Counted from the first letter of the stretch, positions 5,721 to 14,154 are shown. The stretch is 59,401 nt of DNA from Rufibacter sediminis (GCF_014269285.1 NZ_JACOAF010000019.1:1-59401), one strand, 5' to 3'. Notes: generated from the sequence alone by a model not told the origin. A program made the numbers and translations.

Positions 5721-6761
5721 TTAGATAGTAAGTGCTATTTTCCCTTGTATATGCCCTTCCGCTGCTCTTTCGTGCGCTTTACGAGCTTCGGCTAACGGAA
5801 AAACACTGTCTATCACAACTTTAATGGTGCCATCATCTAGCAAATCAGCTAGTGCTGAAAGTTGGGCGCCGTTTGAACGTACTTGGGTGGCAGAGACAGT
5901 AACGCCCAGTTTCTCCGCTTCATCAGCACCAGCAAATCCTAACGGGAAAATTGGAAATAAAGCCCCGCCTTTTTTAAGTGTTTTTAAGAAGCGGCCGGTG
6001 GTGGAACCGCCAACAGCATCAACGACCAAATCTAAATCAGACACAACCTCTTCCGCGTTGTATTTGGTGTAGTCAATAAATTCATCAGCACCCAATTCCC
6101 GCAACATACTTTCTTGCTTTGCTGAGGCAACGGCAATAACGTGTGCTCCTTTCCATTTTGCCAACTGCAATACAAAATGCCCAACTCCGCCGCCAGCGCC
6201 ATTGACAAGAACTTTCTTGCCCGCCAGAGGAACAGGTTCATGGCGGCTAGGTTGAAGTGGATTAGGTTCATTGTGGCCAAGGTCAATTAAAAATTGCCAG
6301 GCAGTAAGTAAGGACATGGGCGCAGCAGCCGCTTGAATGAAATCAATGTTTTTGGGCTTTAAGGCTAATTCTGTAACGGGTACACGAACATATTCTGCAT
6401 AGGCTTGACTCGGGCCGTAACTGGGAAACCGGACCATGGCATACACCTCATCACCAACAGAAAACTCCTGTACACCCTCACCCACTTCGACAATTACCCC
6501 CGAAATATCGGTACCCAAAATAATAGGAAATGGTACTTGGGGTTGCCATTCCGGCGGTAGCATTTTATATCCGTCTCGCAGATACCAATCGGGCGGATTT
6601 AGCCCGATCGCTTTCACTTTCACTAAAATTTCTCCTTTTGTTATTTCTGGGACAGGCGCATCTTCATACCGGAGAACTTCGGGACCGCCAAATTCGTGTT
6701 GTCTGACGGCTTTCATGATAGCAGGTCTGTCATTTTTCTGTTCTAAACTCATTTTCTTCAT
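5721..6761 (-). CDS. Zinc-independent MDR / quinone-oxidoreductase-like NADP-dependent enzyme
   Basis: This encodes 346 residues of the medium-chain dehydrogenase/reductase superfamily. The N-terminal catalytic domain has GxxxPPDWYLRDGYKMLP and the GTDISGVIVEVGEGVQEFSVGDEVYA signature, with no structural or catalytic zinc cysteines, which points to the quinone oxidoreductase branch. The Rossmann domain has GAGGGVGHFVLQLAK and the late VFPLAEARKAHERAAEGHIQGKIAL. It likely reduces an enone or quinone using NADPH. Start alternatives are Met1, Met4 or the Met just before KAVRQHEFGG. It is divergent from an HxlR-type regulator, an arrangement common for redox or electrophile-responsive pairs. Confidence 0.9.
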   Translation of the reverse strand: MKKMSLEQKNDRPAIMKAVRQHEFGGPEVLRYEDAPVPEITKGEILVKVKAIGLNPPDWYLRDGYKMLPPEWQPQVPFPIILGTDISGVIVEVGEGVQEFSVGDEVYAMVRFPSYGPSQAYAEYVRVPVTELALKPKNIDFIQAAAAPMSLLTAWQFLIDLGHNEPNPLQPSRHEPVPLAGKKVLVNGAGGGVGHFVLQLAKWKGAHVIAVASAKQESMLRELGADEFIDYTKYNAEEVVSDLDLVVDAVGGSTTGRFLKTLKKGGALFPIFPLGFAGADEAEKLGVTVSATQVRSNGAQLSALADLLDDGTIKVVIDSVFPLAEARKAHERAAEGHIQGKIALTI

Positions 6762-6790
6762 TCTTCAGTGAGCTTCAAAAGTAAAATGAC

Positions 6791-6829
6791 AGCATACTTT
6801 CGGCAAGTATGTACTTTTTTGTATGCTAC
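6791..6829. promoter_or_regulatory. Candidate HxlR operator in the divergent promoter region
   Basis: An inverted repeat GCATACTT-N5-AAGTATG (6792-6811) is followed by a further half-site, TGTATGCTA, near 6820. The repeats lie between the divergent MDR operon and the hxlR-type gene. HxlR proteins bind as dimers in such intergenic regions; binding here is inferred. Confidence 0.5.
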
Positions 6830-6869
6830 CTACCAGAAATAATGTAATATTGAGTATCAAGCATTTAAA

Positions 6870-7223
6870 ATGAAAAAGAAAGAGAAGATTTGTCCGGAGG
6901 TTGCCACTTGTTCTGTTGATTACGCCTTCAAGCGGATTGGAGGAAAATACAAAGGCAGAATCTTATGGTATTTGCACGAACACGCCATTTTGCGGTATGG
7001 CGAGTTAAGCAGAACGCTGCCTGACATTACAACTAAAATGCTGACCCAAACTTTAAGGGAATTAGAGGCAGATAATTTAATTGATAGAAAAGTATACCAC
7101 GATATTCCGCCCAAAGTAGAATATACCTTGACCGAAGTAGGCAATGAACTCATCCCCTTTATTAGTTACCTAAAAGAATGGGGCGACAAACAAATCAAAG
7201 AGGAACAGAAAAAAGCGCTATAA
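6870..7223 (+). CDS. HxlR-family winged-helix transcriptional regulator
   Basis: This encodes 117 residues, a normal length for HxlR proteins. A cysteine at the start of the domain (KKEKICPEVATCSVDYAFKRIGGK, cited in part) precedes KWK-like GGKYKGRILWYL, the recognition region ELSRTLPDITTKMLTQTLRELE and the wing DNLIDRKVYHDIPPKVEYTLTEVG, all diagnostic. Some HxlR members sense electrophiles or hypochlorite through an N-terminal cysteine; the two cysteines here (about residues 7 and 13) would allow that but do not prove it. The gene diverges from the MDR/NTF2-like operon across a 108-base region containing an inverted repeat, so it probably controls that operon and itself. Confidence 0.92.
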   Translation: MKKKEKICPEVATCSVDYAFKRIGGKYKGRILWYLHEHAILRYGELSRTLPDITTKMLTQTLRELEADNLIDRKVYHDIPPKVEYTLTEVGNELIPFISYLKEWGDKQIKEEQKKAL

Positions 7224-7247
7224 GCACGATGGCACAACATCGGTTTT

Positions 7248-7326
7248 GCCTAACGGCTGGTTAAGTGTGACCATTCAACATCGGTAATTCAGTTCCGCCA
7301 CGATGCAAAGCCGTCAACCGTTGGCA
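7248..7326 (+). repeat. Possible solitary or fossil attC-like site
   Basis: GCCTAAC (7248-7254) could be an R'' box and GTTGGCA (7320-7326) an R' box. TTTGCCTAAC and GTTGGCAAA are near complements, and inside them ACGGCT pairs with AGCCGT. The sequence lacks the GGCCGACGGCC core of the array sites. No partner box was found at the other end of the neighbouring genes, so it may be an unrelated inverted repeat. Confidence 0.4.
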
Positions 7327-7359
7327 AACAAATTATTACTCTCTCTTTAAATATGGAGA

Positions 7360-7932
7360 ATGGATAAATCGAACGGTTAAGAAGAGATAGCGACAACTTT
7401 TATCAACGCTCGCGGAAGGACCATTGGAGTAACATCGGTTCGTAACTGGGTTCGGACACTGCCGCAAAATTCTACTGTACTAGACCTTGGCTGCGGAACG
7501 GGAATTCCGATCTCCAAGGTATTGCTGGAGGAAGGCATGACCGTTTACGGAGTTGATGCCTCACCCACGTTAGTGAATGCTTTTCGGCAACATTTCCCTC
7601 ATTCACCTGTGATTTGCGAATCAGTAGAAAACTCTTCATTCTTCCAGAGGAAGTTTGACGGCGTTATAGCATGGGGGCTACTGTTCCTGCTGCCGAAGCA
7701 AGCACAGGAGAAAGTAATAGAGAAAGTAAGTGACACCCTGGAAATTGGAGGGAAATTCTTGTTTACTGCTCCTGCAGAAAAGACTCAGTGGAAGGATGTA
7801 TTAACCGGGTACCATTCCATCTCACTTGGAGCAAAAACATACAAAGAAATAGTAGCAGCATCTGGATTATCTTTGATAGAAGAGTTTGAAGATGAGGGGA
7901 GAAACCATTATTACATTACAGTTAAAAGTTAA
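7360..7932 (+). pseudogene. Class I SAM-dependent methyltransferase gene with early in-frame stop
   Basis: The frame from ATG 7360 reads MDKSNG, then TAA at 7378-7380, then EEIATTFINARG and continues without interruption to the stop at 7930-7932. Motif I is intact (VLDLGCGTGIPIS at about codons 40-52 of the restored frame), followed by VYGVDAS, a GVIAWGLLFLLP motif and KFLFTAP, so the rest is a complete class I methyltransferase of about 190 residues. No ATG, GTG or TTG start lies in frame between the stop and motif I except after motif I at 7522, which would remove the SAM-binding loop. Homologues I recall carry an NGYEE-like start, so a Tyr codon turned into TAA is the simplest explanation. 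Confidence 0.75.
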
Positions 7933-8032
7933 CCAAACCATTCCCTAATCGGCACACAAAAAGAAACGACTCCATTTTCCGCTGACAGCTAACAGCTACA
8001 AACAGGAGACCGATACCGGCTATAGAACTTAT

Positions 8033-8494
8033 ATGAGATACAGAGAAGCGAACATTGAAGACATCAAGCAAATACAGGTTGTTCGTCATTCAGTAAAAGA
8101 GAATGTGTTATCAAATCCTGAGCGGGTGACAGACGCTGACTGTGAGGAGTTTTTGACGAAGAGAGGAAAAGGTTGGGTCTGTGAAATGGAGGATTTGGTA
8201 ATAGGATTTGCCATTGCGGACCTAAAGGAAGACAATATCTGGGCCTTATTCCTGAAACCCGAATTTGAAGGAAGAGGAATTGGCCGTCAGTTACATGACC
8301 TGATGCTGGACTGGTATTTTTCCATCGGAAAGGAAAACGTCTGGCTGGGAACCTCCCCAAATACCCGGGCAGAAAACTTTTACCGGAAAATGGGTTGGAC
8401 ACAAACCGGCCGCCACGGTGAAAGCGAAATCAGGTTCGAGATGACCAGAGAAGATTGGCTAAAAAAGAAGGGTAGCACTCATTTCCTGAAGTAA
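8033..8494 (+). CDS. GNAT-family N-acetyltransferase
   Basis: This encodes 153 residues covering one complete GNAT domain. It opens with MRYREANIEDIKQIQVVRHSV, then a WVCEMEDLVIGFAIADLKEDNIWALFLKPEFEGRGIGRQL segment (cited in part) that includes the acetyl-CoA loop EGRGIGRQLH (about residues 80-90), and ends with ENVWLGTSPNTRAENFYRKMGW, the usual motif B. The substrate cannot be inferred. It stands alone, 100 bases after the broken methyltransferase gene. A short upstream stretch contains GCTGACAGCTAACAGCTAC, a simple repeat with no clear function. Confidence 0.9.
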   Translation: MRYREANIEDIKQIQVVRHSVKENVLSNPERVTDADCEEFLTKRGKGWVCEMEDLVIGFAIADLKEDNIWALFLKPEFEGRGIGRQLHDLMLDWYFSIGKENVWLGTSPNTRAENFYRKMGWTQTGRHGESEIRFEMTREDWLKKKGSTHFLK

Positions 8495-8650
8495 AGAAAC
8501 ACACCAGGCATTTGGTTTCAAGCAGTTTCATTCAACCTTCTTGCCACTGTTAAATCAAGGCGTTATTAGTGCGCAGTCACAACCCATAGGGCAGTCAAAA
8601 TAAACTTACTTTATTAGCTCTTTGGATTAAATATCTATATCAAATAAAAC

Positions 8651-9961
8651 ATGAAATACATACTAGCTTTTGTATTGATATTGTCCTCCCTGAGCTCAAT
8701 GGCGCAGGTCAAAAAATATGTAAACAGTCTGTTCTTTCTACCTAATATACCAACTGAGAAATACGCGGGTAGCAATTATCGATTTAAGATTGACATAAAG
8801 TCTCAGCCAGAGGATACGTTGAGCAAAGTAACCATCTACGCTCTTCAAGTGGGTAAAGGCGATTATGATTTTCTGGAATACAACCATCCCACCAGTTTAC
8901 CACAAGACACCCTGTGGAATACATACACCATCCATGGCAAGCTATCTGAACAAACCCGTAAAATTTGGTTCTATGTGAATCAAGTAGGGAATGGTAAGTT
9001 CTTCATTGACAACTTGACCCTACAAATCTCAGATAAAGGCACTTGGCGCACGATTGACATCCCAGACGGAGACTTTGAGAAAGTTGATCCCGCAAATCCA
9101 TTGAAGAAGTTTGAGAAAAGCCTCAAAATTCCAGCAGGTACTCGCTTGTCCATTGAGCAGGTGTCAAATCCCACTCCGTCCAAGGCCCTGCTAGTAACAG
9201 CCTCGGGCGGGAAATTGCATTGGATAACACAGTACGGCTCTAATCCCCCGAAAGGAAATTACTGTTCCATCAAAGGGACACCTGTATACTATGAAACGTA
9301 CGGTGAGGGAGAACCCTTGCTATTACTACACGGAAACGGACAATCCATTGGAGCATTCTCCAGGCAGATCCCTGAACTAGCGAAGAAATACAAAGTAATC
9401 TGCGTGGATACGCGGGCGCAGGGCAAAAGCATAGACTCCTCTTCAGCGCCCTTGTCATACAACCTATTCGCCGATGACATGAAAACGTTGCTGGACTCCT
9501 TGAACTTACGAAAGGTCCATGTAGTAGGCTGGAGTGACGGAGGAAATACAGCCCTAACGATGGCTATAAAGTACCCTGCTTATGTAGACAAAATTGCGGT
9601 GATGGGGGCAAACCTAAACCCAACTTCTGCTGCCGTACTGGAAAGCATGCTGAAGCAGACATCAAAAGATCTGGCCAGGTTGAAAAAGCAGGATGATTCA
9701 AAATCCAGACAATCTTCCAGGCTTCTTACCCTGCTTCTAACAGAGCCTAACATCCCGGCACAAGATCTGAATAACATACAGGCCAGAACCCTGGTCATGG
9801 CGGGTGAAAATGACGTTATAAAAGAGCAACACACTAAGTTGATAGCTGCTAACATCAAGGGCTCTAAACTGATTATTTTCAAAGGACAGACGCATAATCT
9901 ACCTAAAGAGAACCCTGCTTTGTTCAATGAAGCCGTACTGCAGTTTCTTGCAGGCCAATAA
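8651..9961 (+). CDS. Secreted alpha/beta hydrolase with N-terminal accessory domain
   Basis: This encodes 436 residues. The signal peptide is residues 1-19 (ending SSLSSMAQ). Residues 20-200 form a beta-rich region (KIWFYVNQVGNGKFFIDNLTL) that resembles a carbohydrate-binding-like sandwich; its ligand is unknown. From about 205 a standard alpha/beta hydrolase follows: oxyanion region LLLHGNG (about 225-230), nucleophile elbow GWSDGG with Ser295, an acid in AGENDVI and a histidine in GQTHNLP. It should be exported to the periplasm or the outside. The substrate is unknown; esterase or lactonase activity is likely from the family. It is monocistronic. Confidence 0.88.
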   Translation: MKYILAFVLILSSLSSMAQVKKYVNSLFFLPNIPTEKYAGSNYRFKIDIKSQPEDTLSKVTIYALQVGKGDYDFLEYNHPTSLPQDTLWNTYTIHGKLSEQTRKIWFYVNQVGNGKFFIDNLTLQISDKGTWRTIDIPDGDFEKVDPANPLKKFEKSLKIPAGTRLSIEQVSNPTPSKALLVTASGGKLHWITQYGSNPPKGNYCSIKGTPVYYETYGEGEPLLLLHGNGQSIGAFSRQIPELAKKYKVICVDTRAQGKSIDSSSAPLSYNLFADDMKTLLDSLNLRKVHVVGWSDGGNTALTMAIKYPAYVDKIAVMGANLNPTSAAVLESMLKQTSKDLARLKKQDDSKSRQSSRLLTLLLTEPNIPAQDLNNIQARTLVMAGENDVIKEQHTKLIAANIKGSKLIIFKGQTHNLPKENPALFNEAVLQFLAGQ

Positions 9962-9965
9962 TCTT

Positions 9966-10103
9966 ATGATGGTGGAAGGGCTTTATGAACGTTGTGATTT
10001 TATTGATAAGAGGGATATTAAACAGGGCACGATGAAAGCAAACAAACTGATGAGACAGATTCTGAAACCAACAAAAGATTTCTACCTGGCTGCTTCTGAT
10101 TGA
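9966..10103 (+). CDS. Short ORF, possible gene remnant
   Basis: A 45-codon frame from ATG 9966 (MMVEGLYERCDFIDKRDIKQ at the start, ending FYLAASD) begins 4 bases after the hydrolase stop. Its composition looks like protein rather than random sequence, but it has no recognisable domain. It could be a fragment of a lost downstream gene. I do not trust it as a functional gene. Confidence 0.3.
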   Translation: MMVEGLYERCDFIDKRDIKQGTMKANKLMRQILKPTKDFYLAASD

Positions 10104-10175
10104 TGCTTGTGCAAATAATTGTTTTGTAAGTTTTCTACTGGAGAATCGGTCTATTTCCTCATAAGCCTGCTCATA

Positions 10176-10214
10176 CCGTTTTAAGCCTGTTTTCCAGAAA
10201 TCAGGCTCAAAACG
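10176..10214. repeat. Dispersed palindrome copy
   Basis: The arms CCGTTTTAAGCCTGTTTTC and GAAATCAGGCTCAAAACG are nearly complementary. It lies between the hydrolase and the convergent DUF2254 gene. Confidence 0.75.
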
Positions 10215-10328
10215 AGGTTTTCTTGAGAAGCCCTATTCCCTTACTACTTCAACCTTTACTGATAACAGATCAACCTGCGGGCCATGCTCGGCCAAGAGCG
10301 TGTTAATGGCAGAAAGCACCTGATTGAT

Positions 10329-11594
10329 TTAGTTACGGTCCTCTGGGTTGGTGATACTTTCGTGGGCATCGTCCCTGATCACCCGTACTTGTCTGTAGAG
10401 GCCTTGGGTATACTCATGCCGTTGCTTGTCTGCGTGGAGCATGTGTCTCAGGCTGAGCAATAACTTTCTGACCACCATCACGTCTGCTTTTCCATAGGTG
10501 CGAATGGGGGTGAAAAAACGGTAGAGGAGCGTCTCCAAGGGAGTAGGTCGTTTGATGACCCGTAGTTTTCTGTTCTCATCAAGCAGGCCGTTGTGGGTGA
10601 TGCTTTGCATGCGTTTAATGAATAACAGCGTTAAAAAGTCGATGGCGCTGAGAGCCGTCCCGGGGTCATTGATTCCTGGGCTGAGGGCTTTCACTGCTAC
10701 TTCAGAAATCTGCCGAAGGCCGTTCTCGAAATCTACCACGGGTACTTCCTCCAGAGAGAAAATAAAGCAATTCTGCACTTCCTCCCGCAGCTCTTCCTGG
10801 TCCTGCAGGTCTCGGTTTGCCTGCACAAAGGGAAAGCCGGGTACAATGAATTTCCCAATAGACACAGTTATTTCAAAGATGAGATCCTCCTGCTGCGCCA
10901 GTTTATTCAGACTCTCCAACTCTATCACTCGCAGATAACCTCCTTCGGTGCTATGAATAGCATACCAGCTTTCTGGATCTCTCTGCTTTTTAAGTTCTTC
11001 ATTCTCCTGCGTTTTCTGGGCCTCTTCTTCCAACGCCGCTTTGGTGGTTTCATAGATGCGCGTAAGAATGGTATTGGGTTGGATGGCGCGGGAAATGGAG
11101 TGAATGAAGTACACAAACAAGACCACGCAGCAGACGGCAAACAGCATGGCCAGCAGAATGCCAATCATAGGTACACTGGCGTTATCCTCGCCCTGTTTAA
11201 AGCTCAGGATTAGAATAAGTGTGTAAAGAATGGTGCCTATGTTGACGCCCAACACCAGCTGGTTCATCTTATCTGAAATGAGGCCCGGAATCACCCGGGG
11301 CGTCAGGTTAGAAGATGCCTGGCTGAGCACAATCATTACCATGGAGAAACTGAAGACCATTAAACTGATGGTCCCGGAGACAATGGTGGTGAGAATGGAC
11401 CTGGCATTTTCTGGCTCAGAGTTGAGCGAGGAAAGAAAGTTCTGCTCCAGGTAAACGCCAACATGGGTTCTTTCAAAATATGAAATAAAGAAACTCAGCA
11501 GCAGAAAGCTTACAGCAATTACCGAGGGCCATAACGCAATACTACCTGTAATGAGAAGGAGGAGTTTGTGGAGCTTTTTGTAAAGTCTGTTCAT
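10329..11594 (-). CDS. DUF2254-family membrane protein
   Basis: This encodes 421 residues. Four hydrophobic segments occupy the first half (about 14-36, 66-92, 112-132 and 141-166), including the family-typical SGTISLMVFSFSMVMIVLSQASSNLTPRVI (cited in part). They are followed by a cytoplasmic domain with VDFENGLRQISEVAVKALSPGINDPGTALSAIDFL, a conserved region of DUF2254. Function is unknown; these are predicted inner-membrane proteins. The gene is transcribed leftward and convergent with the hydrolase. No obvious operon partner is present. The C-terminal 30 residues are charged and probably disordered. Confidence 0.92.
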   Translation of the reverse strand: MNRLYKKLHKLLLLITGSIALWPSVIAVSFLLLSFFISYFERTHVGVYLEQNFLSSLNSEPENARSILTTIVSGTISLMVFSFSMVMIVLSQASSNLTPRVIPGLISDKMNQLVLGVNIGTILYTLILILSFKQGEDNASVPMIGILLAMLFAVCCVVLFVYFIHSISRAIQPNTILTRIYETTKAALEEEAQKTQENEELKKQRDPESWYAIHSTEGGYLRVIELESLNKLAQQEDLIFEITVSIGKFIVPGFPFVQANRDLQDQEELREEVQNCFIFSLEEVPVVDFENGLRQISEVAVKALSPGINDPGTALSAIDFLTLLFIKRMQSITHNGLLDENRKLRVIKRPTPLETLLYRFFTPIRTYGKADVMVVRKLLLSLRHMLHADKQRHEYTQGLYRQVRVIRDDAHESITNPEDRN

Positions 11595-11902
11595 AGGGAA
11601 TCTTCATTCCTAGAAACGGAAGAAGCCTAGAGGGCGATGAACGAATAAGTACGGAAAACTTTGGGAGTATGTACGGTTTTAAGTAAACTGAGACAGAAAC
11701 GCATGAACTTTCTAAGAACGAGTCCTGCAAAAATTGCATCTTTCATGAAGCCTTCTTATCAATAATCAGAAGCTTTCGCCTTTATGCGAAGGAAGGTATC
11801 TGCTAGAATCTTATATAGAAAAGACATTACAATACTTTATAAACCCCAATGAGTCACCAGCCTCTCCTGCTGATGGCACCTATACAATAAGCAGAAAAAA
11901 AA
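11595..11902. other. Intergenic region between divergent genes
   Basis: This is 308 bases between the leftward DUF2254 gene and the rightward DUF6624-like gene. I see no gene, palindrome copy or clear promoter box, but the promoters for both genes must be here. Confidence 0.5.
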
Positions 11903-12547
11903 ATGAAGAAAAACCTGATTCCGCTCATCATCCTACTACTGGTTGGCATACTTTCCTATAGCTACAACGTGGTGAGTCTTCTCTTGCTGGTCACCATCGG
12001 CTTGAGCTTGGCCAGCCTTCTGGTGGCCTGTTTAGTTAGAGTTTTCCGCCCCAGCCTAGGTTCAAGGTGGGTGAGCGTGCCCTTGGTCATCCTGGGCATC
12101 AGTATATCAGGGGTTTTGGTTGGACTGCTTCGCCCCTTGGCGCCTGCCGTAAGTAGCACCGGCGAGGCGAGCGATAAGTTAGCGTACGCCTACCAGATGG
12201 ATCAGGCCGACCGGATGACCATTAAAACGCACCTCGGTCTGCCTAATGACAACATGAAGGAGCGAGACAGTGTGCGGCTGGAACAAGTCCAGCAACTCTA
12301 CATGCAAAATCAGATCAGCAAACCCATAGATAAATTCCACGCCGCTTTTATATTCCACCACAGCAAGAAGAGCGCGCTGTTTGAAATAGCTCAGCAGCTG
12401 GCGGGTGAAGCGGCTTCCGTAAACGAGATTAAGAAGAACTACGTGGTGCAATGGCTAGCCAAAGCCACCTATGACAGATGGATGGTCTCTTTAGGGAAAC
12501 CACAGAAATACGGAACCCAGGATAAGTTTAGCGTTAGTGTAGAATAA
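11903..12547 (+). CDS. Membrane protein with C-terminal DUF6624-like domain
   Basis: This encodes 214 residues. The first 95 residues contain about three hydrophobic segments (4-20, 23-46 and 59-82). The soluble remainder starts with YQMDQADRMTIKTHLGLPND and ends with KATYDRWMVSLGKPQKYGTQ, the pattern I associate with DUF6624 proteins (a DQ..R start and a DR...GKPQ.YGTQ end). Function is unknown. The extra membrane domain is unusual compared with the short secreted members of that family. It is likely monocistronic. Confidence 0.75.
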   Translation: MKKNLIPLIILLLVGILSYSYNVVSLLLLVTIGLSLASLLVACLVRVFRPSLGSRWVSVPLVILGISISGVLVGLLRPLAPAVSSTGEASDKLAYAYQMDQADRMTIKTHLGLPNDNMKERDSVRLEQVQQLYMQNQISKPIDKFHAAFIFHHSKKSALFEIAQQLAGEAASVNEIKKNYVVQWLAKATYDRWMVSLGKPQKYGTQDKFSVSVE

Positions 12548-12672
12548 TCGCCTTCAAACATCAGGAGTAATCCTTTTTTCATCTGCTTTCAGAAAAACAG
12601 GTCGGCTAAACTATAAATTTCGCTATTAAGTGACATCTTCACAGTAGGTACGCTGCCACTTCCCTCCCCTTT

Positions 12673-13449
12673 ATGAGAAAAATGTTGTTGATGTTCAACC
12701 TTCTAATTGCTACCATCAGCTACGGCCAAACCAAAGTATGGCTGATTGGGACGGCACACGAAGAAAACAAGTACATAAACCCAGATAGCCTACTCAACAT
12801 CTTCCATACAATCAAGCCAGATCTCATTCTGCTCGAGCTGGAAGACGAGCACTTCACTAAGGACTTTCAGTACAACGTAGAGAAATACCCGCTGAAGTAC
12901 TTTCTCACCACAAATGAAAACATCGCCAGCTACAAATACCAACAGCAGAATGGAATCCAGCTTCGGCCGTTTGACCTCAACGGGAGACACGACTTCTACA
13001 AGAAAGAAAACTACCTGGAACAAGAAAACAAGCTATTCAGAGAAATGCTTGACCTGTACAAGAAGGACAAGTTTTCTGATGTCTGTAAAGCTGATTTTGA
13101 AATTTTACTTACCGTCTTGCAAAGCAACTCAGAACTCAACTTCCATTCCTTACGCGAGGCAAACACAGCTGCCGCAACCAAATTCCTGGCACTTAAGAAT
13201 AAAGTCAGTTTTGACCTGATGCTTTCCATTGTTCTGCGCACCAACGAATTGAAAAATTGGCTCAGGTTTGCCAAACTTCGGAAAGATTATTGGGACGTTA
13301 GAAACAAAGCCATGGCTGAAAACATACTTCGCTACGTCAACGAGTTTAAAGGAAAAGAAATCATAGTATTGGTGGGTAATGACCACAAGTATGCCTTGCT
13401 TGATCTCCTGAAACAAAATAATCTGGAAGTAAAAAACTTCTATGACTAA
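12673..13449 (+). CDS. Secreted TIKI/TraB-GumN superfamily-like protein
   Basis: This encodes 258 residues with an N-terminal signal peptide (about 1-18, ending ISYGQ). The mature start KVWLIGTAHEENKYINPDSL has the GTxH motif of the TIKI/TraB/GumN/ChaN superfamily, followed by the predicted LILLELEDEHF strand-acid region and, near the end, EIIVLVGNDHKYALLDLL, the second conserved histidine. Members are putative metal-dependent peptidases or heme-binding proteins. I infer metal binding from His in GTAH and GNDH but not the substrate. A decayed attC-like sequence follows this gene directly. Confidence 0.78.
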   Translation: MRKMLLMFNLLIATISYGQTKVWLIGTAHEENKYINPDSLLNIFHTIKPDLILLELEDEHFTKDFQYNVEKYPLKYFLTTNENIASYKYQQQNGIQLRPFDLNGRHDFYKKENYLEQENKLFREMLDLYKKDKFSDVCKADFEILLTVLQSNSELNFHSLREANTAAATKFLALKNKVSFDLMLSIVLRTNELKNWLRFAKLRKDYWDVRNKAMAENILRYVNEFKGKEIIVLVGNDHKYALLDLLKQNNLEVKNFYD

Positions 13450-13462
13450 CGGCCACTGCTGC

Positions 13463-13522
13463 TTACCACTCCTAAACGCCAGCATGAGTGAACGGCCTCT
13501 CTCCTGATTCACACAAGGCAAC
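13463..13522 (+). repeat. Decayed attC-like site
   Basis: CCTAAACGCCAGCATG then AACGGCCTC then TTCACACAAGGCAACC aligns with array site 9 (CCTAAACACCAG, ACGGCCTC, TTTACACGAGACC). The GTT crossover is lost. The flanking AAGGCA at 13515-13520 is complementary to TGCCTT at 14045-14050 after the next gene, which is what a decayed cassette would show. Confidence 0.5.
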
Positions 13523-13540
13523 CAGAAACCTCTATCCCGA

Positions 13541-14041
13541 ATGAAAAAAGCTATTGCGCTTACCTCTATTCTTGTTCTTACCCTTCTGAAATCATTTGGG
13601 CAAACTTCCGATTTTGAGGAAGGTCTGAAATCCTTTGATGCGAAAGACTACAAAAAGGCCATTACGTTATTGAAGCCTTATGCCGATAAAGGCAACTGCA
13701 CCGCCCAGTTTGTGATGGGCTACACGTACCAATATGGACTAGCCGTGGAGAAAAATGACGCGCTGGCCTTGCATTGGTTAGCAAAGTCTGCCGAACAAAA
13801 GCAGCCAGCGGCGATGGGACCACTAGCGGCCCTTTTGTTTAGCAATGCCCTTAAGGACAGGAAAGTTATAGTACAGGCGTATCTTTGGGCCATGCTGGCT
13901 GCCGAGTATTCTGTCGTCCAAAAACACACCTCTACCAGATACGTCATCAAAGGCCATTTAAAAGAGGACGAAATACAAGCTGGTGATCAGTTACTTGAGA
14001 AATACAAGCTCAACTGGAAAAACAAGGAAAACTGCAACTAA
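13541..14041 (+). CDS. Secreted Sel1-like repeat protein
   Basis: This encodes 166 residues. The signal peptide is about 1-20 (LTLLKSFGQ). Two to three SEL1-type helical repeats follow: FDAKDYKKAITLLKPYADKG, then CTAQFVMGYTYQYGLAVEKNDALALHWLAKSAEQ (cited in part; the core A..LG..Y..G pattern), then MGPLAALLFSNALKDR with AYLWAMLAAE. Such proteins are scaffolds for protein-protein contact in the periplasm. The gene sits between a decayed attC-like site and a TGCCTTAAC box, so it may be a former cassette that has become fixed. It ends shortly before a strong hairpin. Confidence 0.82.
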   Translation: MKKAIALTSILVLTLLKSFGQTSDFEEGLKSFDAKDYKKAITLLKPYADKGNCTAQFVMGYTYQYGLAVEKNDALALHWLAKSAEQKQPAAMGPLAALLFSNALKDRKVIVQAYLWAMLAAEYSVVQKHTSTRYVIKGHLKEDEIQAGDQLLEKYKLNWKNKENCN

Positions 14042-14082
14042 CCGTGCCTTAACGTTGTGAAAACAATATTGTAAAGGGTAGA

Positions 14083-14122
14083 AACACCTGTGGCTTAGAG
14101 GAACCTCTAAGCCACAGGTGTT
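14083..14122. terminator. Bidirectional terminator hairpin
   Basis: A perfect 19-base inverted repeat (AACACCTGTGGCTTAGAGG, loop AA, CCTCTAAGCCACAGGTGTT) lies between convergent genes. The T-runs are short. Confidence 0.8.
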
Positions 14123-14154
14123 TGGTAAAAAAATAAGGTTTTATTAAGAGTCCC

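Noticed and set aside
4899..7380. Idea that TAA is read as an amino acid in this organism, given two interrupted genes.
   Set aside because: Many intact genes in the window end in TAA at the expected length, so TAA is a normal stop; the two cases are better explained as separate mutations or errors.
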